The notes under the pieces were generated by a model. That model had not been told where the DNA came from. It saw only the letters and a list, made by a program, of their open reading frames with translations, and ran no database searches. A stretch of DNA of 64,000 nt from NCBI RefSeq assembly GCF_001905825.1, contig NZ_LIVV01000005.1, positions 844,522-908,521 of the forward strand, in the 5' to 3' direction. The stretch comes from Streptomyces sp. CB02009. GTDB taxonomy: Bacteria; Actinomycetota; Actinomycetes; Streptomycetales; Streptomycetaceae. Below, piece after piece: positions 24,092 to 31,450 of the stretch. Position 1 is the first letter of the stretch. Each line of letters opens with the position of its first letter. Made by a program: the position numbers and the translations under genes.

Positions 24092-24901
24092 CTATGCGCG
24101 CGTCAGCCAGTTCCCCACGCGGGCGAGCAGCTCCTCGTCCGCCGCGTTCTCGGCGTGGCCCATCCCCCGCTCCAGCCACAGCTCGGCCTCGCCGGCCCCG
24201 GCCAGCATCCGAGGGTGGTCGAGCGGGAAGTAGGCGTCCCGGTCGCCGTGCACGATCAGCAGCGGGGTCGGCGCGATCAGCGGCACCGCCTCCACCGGGG
24301 AGAGGGGGACGGGGTCCCAGGTGCGGCTGTCGATGCGGGTGCGGAGCCCGTACCGCCCGACGAGGCGGCCCGTCGGCCGGGTGACCATCCAGTGGAGGCG
24401 GCGCATCGGCGCCGTCCCCCGGTAGTACCAGCGGGCGGGCGCGGAGACGGCGGCGACCGCGTCGGCGCGTCCTTCGGTCCCCCGGGCGAGGGCCGCGTGG
24501 CGCAGGACCACGGAGCCGCCCATGGAGAAGCCGACCGTCGCCACGCGCGCGTGGCCGAGCTCACGTGCCCAGCGGACGGCGGCGGTCAGGTCGAGGACCT
24601 CCCGGTCGCCGAGGGTGGAGAGGCCGCCGGAGGCTCCGTGGCCCCGGAAGGAGAAGGTGATCACGGCCGCCGCACCCCGCTCGGCGAACACCCGTGCGGC
24701 GCGGCGGACGGCCGGCCGGTCGGCCGACCCGGTGAACCCGTGGGCGACGACGACCGCCGTATCGGTGACACTGGCCGGAGAGGGTTCGTAAACCGCCTCG
24801 ATCCGGACATCGTCATCCGTACGCAACATTGCACGCCGGGAGCCGGGAGTGATCAGGGAGACATCCACCATATGAAATCGACCCTCTCCCTCTGAACTCA
24901 T
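24092..24901 (-). CDS. Alpha/beta hydrolase
   Basis: About 269 residues. The ATG at 24901 has GGAG 10 nt upstream, and the ATG at 24871 (Met-Val-Asp-Val-Ser) is an alternative. The oxyanion segment is Ala-His-Gly-Phe-Thr-Gly-Ser. The nucleophile elbow is Gly-Phe-Ser-Met-Gly-Gly. The acid lies in His-Gly-Asp-Arg-Asp, and the catalytic His is in Gly-Met-Gly-His-Ala-Glu-Asn. This completes a Ser-Asp-His triad of the esterase/lysophospholipase type. The substrate is unknown. Divergent from glnR. Confidence 0.88.
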   Translation of the reverse strand: MSSEGEGRFHMVDVSLITPGSRRAMLRTDDDVRIEAVYEPSPASVTDTAVVVAHGFTGSADRPAVRRAARVFAERGAAAVITFSFRGHGASGGLSTLGDREVLDLTAAVRWARELGHARVATVGFSMGGSVVLRHAALARGTEGRADAVAAVSAPARWYYRGTAPMRRLHWMVTRPTGRLVGRYGLRTRIDSRTWDPVPLSPVEAVPLIAPTPLLIVHGDRDAYFPLDHPRMLAGAGEAELWLERGMGHAENAADEELLARVGNWLTRA

Positions 24902-24922
24902 GTGGGCTATTCTCCTTGGCAG

Positions 24923-24956
24923 AGGATCCGGGCAACGCAGCCCCCGGGTCCTTTTG
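24923..24956 (+). terminator. Intrinsic-type terminator pointing toward glnR
   Basis: AGGATCCGGG (24923-24932) pairs with CCCGGGTCCT (24943-24952), with one G-U wobble on the plus strand, a 10-nt loop and an immediate TTTT. No plus-strand gene lies upstream for about 4.4 kb, so it may stop antisense transcription through the hydrolase gene or attenuate the glnR leader. A second small stem, GCTCTC/GAGAGC, follows near 24993-25010. Confidence 0.55.
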
Positions 24957-25127
24957 CGTTTTCCGACCGTTGTTACGGACGGATGAACAAAAGCTCTCAG
25001 GGCGCGAGAGCCGGCAGTGATCTGTACGAAGCAGTGCACGTCCTCGCAGGGACCGAGGAGGAACCGACGTTATGAGCGAGCGACCGAAGCACGACCGACC
25101 GACGGCAGGGACGGCAGGTGGTGCGCG

Positions 25128-25958
25128 ATGAGCGCCTTGCTGCTCCTGACCAACGCTCTCCAGCCTTCCACCGAGGTGCTGCCCGCCCTCGGTCTGCTCC
25201 TGCACAACGTCCGGGTCGCCCCGGCGGAGGGCCCCGCCCTCGTGGACACCCCCGGCGCGGACGTGATCCTCGTCGACGGGCGGCGCGACCTGCCGCAGGT
25301 CCGTTCGCTCTGCCAGCTGCTCCGGTCCACCGGGCCCGGCTGTCCGCTGATCCTGGTCGTCACCGAGGGCGGTCTCGCGGCCGTCACCGCCGACTGGGGC
25401 ATCGACGACGTCCTCCTCGACACGGCGGGACCCGCCGAGGTCGAGGCGCGGCTGCGGCTCGCCATGGGCCGCCAGCAGATCGTCGCGGACGACTCCCCCA
25501 TGGAGATCCGCAACGGCGACCTGTCGGTCGACGAGGCCACGTACAGCGCCAAGCTCAAGGGCCGGGTCCTGGACCTGACCTTCAAGGAGTTCGAGCTCCT
25601 CAAGTACCTGGCCCAGCACCCGGGCCGGGTCTTCACCCGCGCGCAGCTCCTGCAGGAGGTGTGGGGGTACGACTACTTCGGCGGCACCCGGACGGTCGAC
25701 GTCCACGTACGGCGGCTGCGGGCCAAGCTCGGCCCCGAGCACGAGTCGCTCATCGGCACCGTACGCAACGTGGGCTACCGCTTCGTCACCCCCGAGAAGG
25801 TCGAGCGGGCGGCGGAGGAGGCACGCGCCAAGGCCGAGGAGGCCCGTGTGCAGGAAGAGGCCCGGGCGACCGCCCGCGTCAAGGAAGCCACGGAGGATGT
25901 CACCCCCCTGGCGGACAGGAACGTGGCAGATGCCACAGTGCGACCTGCCGGTAGGTAG
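25128..25958 (+). CDS. glnR: GlnR, orphan OmpR-family nitrogen regulator
   Basis: 276 residues starting Met-Ser-Ala-Leu-Leu-Leu-Leu-Thr-Asn-Ala-Leu-Gln. The receiver-like domain (1-115) has Asp50 in Ile-Leu-Val-Asp-Gly-Arg-Arg but lacks the usual acidic pocket, as is known for GlnR, which works as an unphosphorylated dimer. The winged helix (about 125-222) has Leu-Thr-Phe-Lys-Glu-Phe-Glu-Leu-Leu and Thr-Val-Asp-Val-His-Val-Arg-Arg-Leu-Arg. The sequence matches Streptomyces GlnR closely from memory. It controls glutamine synthetase, ammonium transport and other nitrogen genes. The last 50 residues are an Ala/Glu/Arg-rich helix. No kinase gene is adjacent. Confidence 0.95.
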   Translation: MSALLLLTNALQPSTEVLPALGLLLHNVRVAPAEGPALVDTPGADVILVDGRRDLPQVRSLCQLLRSTGPGCPLILVVTEGGLAAVTADWGIDDVLLDTAGPAEVEARLRLAMGRQQIVADDSPMEIRNGDLSVDEATYSAKLKGRVLDLTFKEFELLKYLAQHPGRVFTRAQLLQEVWGYDYFGGTRTVDVHVRRLRAKLGPEHESLIGTVRNVGYRFVTPEKVERAAEEARAKAEEARVQEEARATARVKEATEDVTPLADRNVADATVRPAGR

Positions 25959-25982
25959 GTCACCCCGCGTAGACTGCCGCGC

Positions 25983-27011
25983 GTGGCCAAGGTGACGCGG
26001 GATGACGTAGCTCGACTGGCAGGTACTTCGACCGCGGTCGTGAGCTACGTCATCAACAACGGACCCCGGCCGGTCGCCCCGGCCACGCGCGAGCGTGTCC
26101 TCGCCGCCATCAAGGAGCTGGGCTACCGCCCCGACCGGGTGGCCCAGGCGATGGCGTCCCGGCGCACGGACCTCATAGGCATGATCGTGCCGGACGCGCG
26201 GCAGCCGTTCTTCGCGGAGATGGCGCACGCGGTCGAGCAGGCCGCCGCCGAGCGCGGGAAGATGGTCCTGGTCGGCAACTCGGACTACCGCGACGAGCGC
26301 GAGGTCCACTACCTGCGGGCCTTCCTCGGCATGCGGGTCTCCGGTCTGATCCTGGTCAGCCAGGGCATGAGCGAGCGGGCCGCGAGCGAGATCGAGGCCT
26401 GGGACGCGCGCGTGGTGCTGCTGCACGAGCGGCCCGAGGCCCTGGACGACGTGGCCGTCGTCACCGACGACATCGGCGGCGCCCAGCTCGCCACCCGGCA
26501 CCTCCTGGAGCACGGCCACCCCTACGTGGCCTGCATGGGCGGCATCCCGAACACCCCGGCCGTCGGCGACCCGGTCGCCGACCACGAGGAAGGCTGGCGG
26601 CGGGCCATGCAGGAGGCGGGCCGCTCGATCGAGGGCCGGCTCTTCCAGGCCCCGTACAACCGCTACGACGCCTACCAGGTGGCCCTCAAGCTGCTCGCGG
26701 GCCCGGACAGACCGCCGGCCATCTTCTGCTCGACCGACGACCAGGCCTTCGGCGTCCTGCGGGCGGCGCGCGAGCTGCGCATCGAGGTGCCGACGGAGCT
26801 GGCGGTCGCGGGCTTCGACGACGTGAAGGAGGCGGCGCTCACCGACCCGCCGCTCACCACGATCTCCTCGGACCGGCCGGCGATGGCCCGTGCGGCGGTG
26901 GACCTGGTCCTGGACGACTCGCTCCGCGTGGCGGGCTCGCGCCGCGAGCGGGTGAAGCTCTTCCCCTCGGCCCTGGTGGTCCGCCGCTCCTGCGGCTGCG
27001 ACGGCGGCTGA
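25983..27011 (+). CDS. LacI-family transcriptional regulator
   Basis: 342 residues from a GTG at 25983. The HTH is at the very N-terminus: Thr-Arg-Asp-Asp-Val-Ala-Arg-Leu-Ala-Gly-Thr-Ser-Thr-Ala-Val-Val-Ser-Tyr-Val-Ile-Asn. The hinge ends Arg-Pro-Asp-Arg-Val-Ala-Gln-Ala-Met. The periplasmic-binding-like effector domain runs 62-335. The usual Leu of the hinge helix is Met here (Ala-Gln-Ala-Met-Ala-Ser-Arg). It follows glnR by 24 nt on the same strand and ends at a strong terminator, so it may be co-transcribed with glnR. The effector sugar or nucleoside is unknown. Confidence 0.92.
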   Translation: MAKVTRDDVARLAGTSTAVVSYVINNGPRPVAPATRERVLAAIKELGYRPDRVAQAMASRRTDLIGMIVPDARQPFFAEMAHAVEQAAAERGKMVLVGNSDYRDEREVHYLRAFLGMRVSGLILVSQGMSERAASEIEAWDARVVLLHERPEALDDVAVVTDDIGGAQLATRHLLEHGHPYVACMGGIPNTPAVGDPVADHEEGWRRAMQEAGRSIEGRLFQAPYNRYDAYQVALKLLAGPDRPPAIFCSTDDQAFGVLRAARELRIEVPTELAVAGFDDVKEAALTDPPLTTISSDRPAMARAAVDLVLDDSLRVAGSRRERVKLFPSALVVRRSCGCDGG

Positions 27012-27059
27012 GCGCGTCGGCCGGCGCTTCGGCGCTTCGGCCGGCGCTTCGACCGAACG

Positions 27060-27091
27060 AGAGCCCTCCCCTCCAGGAGGGCTCTTTATAT
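27060..27091 (+). terminator. Rho-independent terminator after the glnR-lacI unit
   Basis: AGAGCCCTCC and GGAGGGCTCT form a perfect 10-bp stem around a 6-nt loop (CCTCCA), followed by TTTATAT. It lies 49 nt past the LacI-type stop. The intervening stretch contains a direct repeat of GGCCGGCGCTTCG. Confidence 0.9.
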
Positions 27092-27142
27092 CGGGCATAC
27101 AGGCTTCTGTCGGGCTTCTCAGCCGGTCCTCAGACGGCTCTC

Positions 27143-28318
27143 ATGAACAGATCCGAGAGTCATTGCATGACGGACTTCCAGGAGCAGCAGCCGCAGCAGC
27201 CCTACTACCCGCCGCACCCGCCGAGGCCTCCCTACGCCCCGGCCCAGCCGCCGGCGGGCGCCGAGCAGACCGCCGCCCAGCCGATCGTCACCGGCCCCGG
27301 CACCACCGTCTGGCCGTCCGGCGGGCACGTGCCGTCCGGCGGGCACGTACCGCCGTCGGGTCCGCCCGCCCCGCCCGTCGCCCCCCTGGGCGCCCCGGCC
27401 GCCGCACCCGCCGGAGGCCCCGGCTCCCGGCGCCGCGCCAAGCGCGGGGTCGGCCTCATGGCCGCCGTGGCCATCGCGGCCGCCGCGATCGGCGGCGGCA
27501 CGGCGACGCTGGTCCAGCAGGCCACCTCGGACACCCCCGTCGCCGCCGCCTCGAACGTGAACGGCACCAACGTCTCCACCGGCAGCACGGGCACGGTCGC
27601 CGGCGTCGCCGCGGCCGTCTCCCCCTCCATCGTCGAGATCTCCGCAAGCTCCGACTCCGGCAAGTCCACCGGCTCGGGCGTGATCATCACCTCCGACGGC
27701 GAGATCATCACCAACAACCACGTGATCTCCGGCGCGTCCGAGATCACCGTGCAGCTCAGCACCGGCAAGTCCTACCGGGCCGAGGTCGTCGGCACCGACC
27801 CCGACAAGGACCTCGCCCTCATCAAGCTCCAGGGCGCCTCCGGCCTCAAGACCGCCACCCTCGGCGACTCGTCCAAGGTGCGGGTCGGCGACCAGGTCGT
27901 CGCGATCGGCTCCCCCGAGGGCCTGACCGGGACCGTCACCAGCGGCATCGTCTCCGCGCTCGACCGGGACGTGACCGTGGCCAAGGACGACGACGGCCAG
28001 GACCAGCAGCAGGGGCAGCAGCAGTACGACCCGCGGCAGGGCTGGCCGTTCGAGTTCGGCGGACAGCAGTTCAACGGCGACACCGGTTCGTCGAAGACCA
28101 CGTACAAGGCGCTGCAGACCGACGCCTCGCTCAATCCGGGGAATTCCGGCGGCGCGTTGATCAATATGAACGGCGAGATCATCGGAATCAATTCGGCCAT
28201 GTATTCGCCCAGTTCTTCGAGCGGTTCGACGGCCGGCAGCGTCGGCCTCGGATTCGCCATCCCGGTCGACACCGTGAAGGCCGACCTGGACAGCCTGCGC
28301 GCGGGCGGCGACAGCTGA
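27143..28318 (+). CDS. HtrA/DegP-type trypsin-like serine protease without PDZ domain
   Basis: 391 residues; ATG at 27167 is an alternative start. A long Pro/Gln-rich cytoplasmic tail (1-95) precedes one TM helix (about 102-125), then the protease. The catalytic His is in Thr-Asn-Asn-His-Val-Ile, the Asp in Pro-Asp-Lys-Asp-Leu-Ala-Leu, and the Ser in Asn-Pro-Gly-Asn-Ser-Gly-Gly-Ala-Leu. A Gln-rich insert (Asp-Gln-Gln-Gln-Gly-Gln-Gln-Gln) sits before the Ser. The chain ends right after the protease fold, so the PDZ domain usual in HtrA is absent. It lies just upstream of an MprAB-like two-component pair, recalling mycobacterial pepD-mprAB, and is probably an envelope stress protease. Confidence 0.9.
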   Translation: MNRSESHCMTDFQEQQPQQPYYPPHPPRPPYAPAQPPAGAEQTAAQPIVTGPGTTVWPSGGHVPSGGHVPPSGPPAPPVAPLGAPAAAPAGGPGSRRRAKRGVGLMAAVAIAAAAIGGGTATLVQQATSDTPVAAASNVNGTNVSTGSTGTVAGVAAAVSPSIVEISASSDSGKSTGSGVIITSDGEIITNNHVISGASEITVQLSTGKSYRAEVVGTDPDKDLALIKLQGASGLKTATLGDSSKVRVGDQVVAIGSPEGLTGTVTSGIVSALDRDVTVAKDDDGQDQQQGQQQYDPRQGWPFEFGGQQFNGDTGSSKTTYKALQTDASLNPGNSGGALINMNGEIIGINSAMYSPSSSSGSTAGSVGLGFAIPVDTVKADLDSLRAGGDS

Positions 28319-28350
28319 CCGGCGACCTGGCGGCATGCGACGCTGAGCCC

Positions 28351-29079
28351 ATGACCGCCCAGCGACACGAGCCCGAACGCATCCTCATCGTCGACGACGA
28401 GCCAGCCGTACGGGAGGCCCTGCGCCGCAGCCTCGCCTTCGAGGGGTACGGGACGCAGGACGCCGTGGACGGACTCGACGCGCTCGCCCGGATGGAGTCG
28501 TACGCCCCCGATCTCGTCGTCCTCGACGTCCAGATGCCCCGCATGGACGGGCTGACGGCGGCCCGCCGGATCAGGGCGTCCGGCTCGACCGTGCCGATCC
28601 TGATGCTCACCGCGCGCGACACGGTCGGCGACCGGGTCACGGGGCTCGACGCGGGCGCCGACGACTACCTCGTGAAGCCGTTCGAGCTGGACGAGCTGTT
28701 CGCCCGGATCAGGGCGCTGCTGCGGCGCAGTTCGTACGCCTCCGCGACGGCCTCCGGCCCGGCCGAGGCCGACGTGCTGTCCTTCGAGGACCTGCGGATG
28801 GACCTCGCCACCCGCGAGGTGACCCGGGGCGGGCGGACGGTGGAGCTGACGCGGACGGAGTTCACGCTCCTGGAGATGTTCCTGGCGCACCCGCGGCAGG
28901 TGCTGACCCGGGAGCAGATCCTCAAGGCCGTCTGGGGCTTCGACTTCGAACCGAGTTCCAACTCACTGGACGTGTACGTGATGTACCTGCGGCGCAAGAC
29001 GGAGGCGGGAGGCGAGCCGCGCCTCGTGCACACGGTGCGGGGCGTGGGATACGCGCTGCGCGGCGGGGGCGGGGAGTGA
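28351..29079 (+). CDS. OmpR-family response regulator, MprA-like
   Basis: 242 residues from the ATG at 28351. The receiver has Asp-Asp-Glu near 16-18, the phospho-Asp in Val-Val-Leu-Asp-Val-Gln-Met-Pro, Thr in Leu-Thr-Ala-Arg, and Lys in Val-Lys-Pro-Phe. The C-terminal winged helix has Leu-Thr-Arg-Thr-Glu-Phe-Thr-Leu-Leu-Glu and Val-Tyr-Val-Met-Tyr-Leu-Arg-Arg-Lys-Thr. It overlaps the kinase gene by GTGA. Position behind the HtrA protease suggests an envelope-stress circuit. Confidence 0.93.
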   Translation: MTAQRHEPERILIVDDEPAVREALRRSLAFEGYGTQDAVDGLDALARMESYAPDLVVLDVQMPRMDGLTAARRIRASGSTVPILMLTARDTVGDRVTGLDAGADDYLVKPFELDELFARIRALLRRSSYASATASGPAEADVLSFEDLRMDLATREVTRGGRTVELTRTEFTLLEMFLAHPRQVLTREQILKAVWGFDFEPSSNSLDVYVMYLRRKTEAGGEPRLVHTVRGVGYALRGGGGE

Positions 29080-30494
29080 GAAGTCCCCTCGCCTGGTTCC
29101 GGTCGCGGCCGCTGCGCTCGCGCCTCGCCCTCCTCACCGCGTTCGCCGTGGCCGTGGCGGTGGCCGCGGTGTCGCTCGCGTGCTGGTTCGTGACGCGGAC
29201 GCAGCTGGAGCACGAGATGGACGCCTCGCTGCGCAGCACCCGGCTCGACCCGAGCGGGGTGCAGAGCCTGCTCACCCTGTGCCGGCAGGGCACCACGCCG
29301 CCGCCGGTGGCCGGCTCGTACACGGTGCAGGTGGTCATCGCCAACGGCACCGTGTGCACCTCCGGCAAGGCCGCGATCCCGGCCGGAGCCGGGGATCTCG
29401 CGGTGGCCAGGGGGCAGCTGGAGTACGCCCTGCACACGGTGAAGGACGACGCCGGCCGGGAGATGCGGGTCTTCACCTACCCGCAGGACGGCCCGGTCGG
29501 GCTCGCCGTCTCCGTCGCCCGCCCCCTCGACGAGATCGACAACTCGATGTCCACCCTGCGCTGGGTGCTCCTCCTGGTCTCCGGGATCGGCGTCGTCGGC
29601 GCCGGCGCGGCCGGCCTGTGGGTGGCGCGGACCGGCCTCGAACCGGTGAACCGGCTGACCGGGGCGGTGGAGCACGTGGCCGCGACCGAGGACCTGACCG
29701 TGCGGATCCCGGTCGAGGGCGAGGACGAGATCGCCCGGCTCTCGCGTTCGTTCAACGCGATGACGGCGGCGCTCGCGACGTCCCGCGACCGGCAGGCGCA
29801 GCTGATCGCGGACGCCGGGCACGAACTGCGGACGCCGCTGACCTCGCTGCGGACGAACATCGAGCTGCTCGCGCGCAGCGAGGAGACCGGCCGGGCGATC
29901 CCGCCGGACGACCGGCGGGCCCTGATGGCCTCGGTGAAGGCGCAGATGACCGAGCTGGCGGCGCTCATCGGGGACCTCCAGGAGCTGGCCCGGCCGGACG
30001 CGACGCAGCAGGGGCCCCTCGAAGTGGTCCCGCTCCACACGATCCTGCGGGCGGCCCTGGACCGGGCGCGGCTGCGCGGCCCCGAGCTGAGCTTCGTCAC
30101 GGATCTGGCGCCCTGGTACGTGCGGGCGGAGCCGGCCGCTCTGGAGCGGGCGCTGGTGAACGTCCTGGACAACGCGGTGAAGTTCTCGCCGCGCCGGGGC
30201 ACGGTCGAGGTGACCCTGATGCGCGGCGAGCTGACGGTCCGCGACCAGGGTCCGGGCATCCCGCCGGACGAGCTCCCGCACGTCTTCGACCGCTTCTGGC
30301 GCTCCCCGTCGGCCCGCAGCCTCCCGGGTTCGGGCCTGGGCCTGTCGATCGTGGCCCGCACGGTGCACCACGCGGGCGGCACGATCGCCCTGACCCCGGC
30401 GGAGGGCGGCGGCACCGTGGCGACGCTCCGGCTGCCGGGGGCGCCGACCCCGCCGCCGTCAGTTGTGGCGGATGAGGGACTCGACGAGGCCTGA
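29076..30494 (+). CDS. Sensor histidine kinase, MprB-like
   Basis: 472 residues. TM1 (about 18-42) and TM2 (about 164-187) flank an extracytoplasmic sensor of about 120 residues containing two Cys. A HAMP domain follows. The phospho-His is in Ala-Gly-His-Glu-Leu-Arg-Thr-Pro. The N box is Asn-Val-Leu-Asp-Asn-Ala-Val-Lys, and the G boxes are Asp-Gln-Gly-Pro-Gly-Ile and Gly-Ser-Gly-Leu-Gly-Leu. It should phosphorylate the upstream-encoded regulator. Its last 36 nt overlap the convergent phospholipase gene. Confidence 0.93.
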   Translation: MRSPLAWFRSRPLRSRLALLTAFAVAVAVAAVSLACWFVTRTQLEHEMDASLRSTRLDPSGVQSLLTLCRQGTTPPPVAGSYTVQVVIANGTVCTSGKAAIPAGAGDLAVARGQLEYALHTVKDDAGREMRVFTYPQDGPVGLAVSVARPLDEIDNSMSTLRWVLLLVSGIGVVGAGAAGLWVARTGLEPVNRLTGAVEHVAATEDLTVRIPVEGEDEIARLSRSFNAMTAALATSRDRQAQLIADAGHELRTPLTSLRTNIELLARSEETGRAIPPDDRRALMASVKAQMTELAALIGDLQELARPDATQQGPLEVVPLHTILRAALDRARLRGPELSFVTDLAPWYVRAEPAALERALVNVLDNAVKFSPRRGTVEVTLMRGELTVRDQGPGIPPDELPHVFDRFWRSPSARSLPGSGLGLSIVARTVHHAGGTIALTPAEGGGTVATLRLPGAPTPPPSVVADEGLDEA

Positions 30495-31310
30495 GCGGGT
30501 GTTCGGGTAGTCCAGGACGGTGATGCCGAGGCCCTTCCAGGTGGCGGCCGTGCCGTCCAGGAAGCCGTGGACGCGGGGGTTGAGGTTGTCGGAGTTCCAC
30601 CGGGGCGGCAGGGACGCGGACGTGCTGACGAAGTTGATGTACAGCTTGCCGGGCTGCTCGACGGCCTTGCGGTAGTGGGCCTCGATCTTGGGGTACTTGG
30701 CGTTGGGCAGGGCGTTCCAGTCGTCCTGGAGCGCGATGGCGCCGCCGTCCCACCACTTGAGGCCGGGCAGGCCGCCGTTGTCGGCGATGAGGACGACCTT
30801 GCCGCGGGCCTCGCCCAGGGTCGGGAGGGTGTCGCCGATGCGGAACAGCGGGCGCCAGCCCCGGTTGTCGAGGTAGTCGGTGAAGACGGCGCCGAAGGTG
30901 GCGTCGGAGTCCGAGGAGTACTCCTGCTTGACCCGCATCAGGACGGTCTCGGAGGGGTGGGCGGCCAGGAAGTCGCGGCAGGCGACGAGGACGTCGCCGA
31001 ACATCATGTTCTGGTAGGAGGCGCCGTGGTGGATGGCGAAGGAGCCGCCGGTGACCCGGCAGCGCACATCGAGGAATCTGATGCCGGCGGCGAGCTGCTG
31101 CGCGATCGTGGTGTTCTGGCACTCGGACCAGGGGCCGCCGAAGCGGGCGCCGGAGTCGTGGGTGCCGGGGATGGTGAGCTTCTGGAGCGGGGTGGGGTCG
31201 CCGTGGCCGGACATCCAGTCCTGGGTCGTGGCCGCCCGTGCGGTGGGGGCGCCGACCAGGAGGACGGCACCCGCCGCCGCGGCTCCCGCGAGAAAGCTTC
31301 TACGGTCCAT
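30459..31310 (-). CDS. Tat-exported phosphatidylinositol-specific phospholipase C-like enzyme
   Basis: 283 residues from the ATG at 31310. The N-terminus Met-Asp-Arg-Arg-Ser-Phe-Leu-Ala-Gly is a twin-arginine signal ending Ala-Arg-Ala. The PLC X-domain has its first catalytic His in Ile-Pro-Gly-Thr-His-Asp-Ser-Gly and the second in Ala-Ile-His-His-Gly-Ala. Tyr/Trp-rich loops and Ile-Asn-Phe-Val-Ser-Thr-Ser complete the barrel. Bacterial PI-PLCs cleave phosphatidylinositol to cyclic inositol phosphate. It is followed upstream by a divergently placed terminator of the nucleotidase gene. Confidence 0.9.
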   Translation of the reverse strand: MDRRSFLAGAAAAGAVLLVGAPTARAATTQDWMSGHGDPTPLQKLTIPGTHDSGARFGGPWSECQNTTIAQQLAAGIRFLDVRCRVTGGSFAIHHGASYQNMMFGDVLVACRDFLAAHPSETVLMRVKQEYSSDSDATFGAVFTDYLDNRGWRPLFRIGDTLPTLGEARGKVVLIADNGGLPGLKWWDGGAIALQDDWNALPNAKYPKIEAHYRKAVEQPGKLYINFVSTSASLPPRWNSDNLNPRVHGFLDGTAATWKGLGITVLDYPNTRSGLVESLIRHN

Positions 31311-31393
31311 GCGCGGAGTATGACGTGTACGCGTCACCACGCGCCAGGGTGCCGCGGCCGGGAAAGCAGGGGCCGCGGCCCGCACACGACGAA

Positions 31394-31427
31394 GGGGCGG
31401 CGGACCGTCGAAACGGTCCACCGCCCC
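31394..31427 (-). terminator. Hairpin terminator of the 5'-nucleotidase gene
   Basis: Arms 31394-31408 and 31413-31427 pair over 15 positions; the single mismatch is a G-U pair in minus-strand RNA. The tetraloop is CGAA/TTCG. It begins 23 nt past the stop at 31451. Confidence 0.85.
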
Positions 31428-31450
31428 CTCGGACGTACGGAGTCGCGGAG

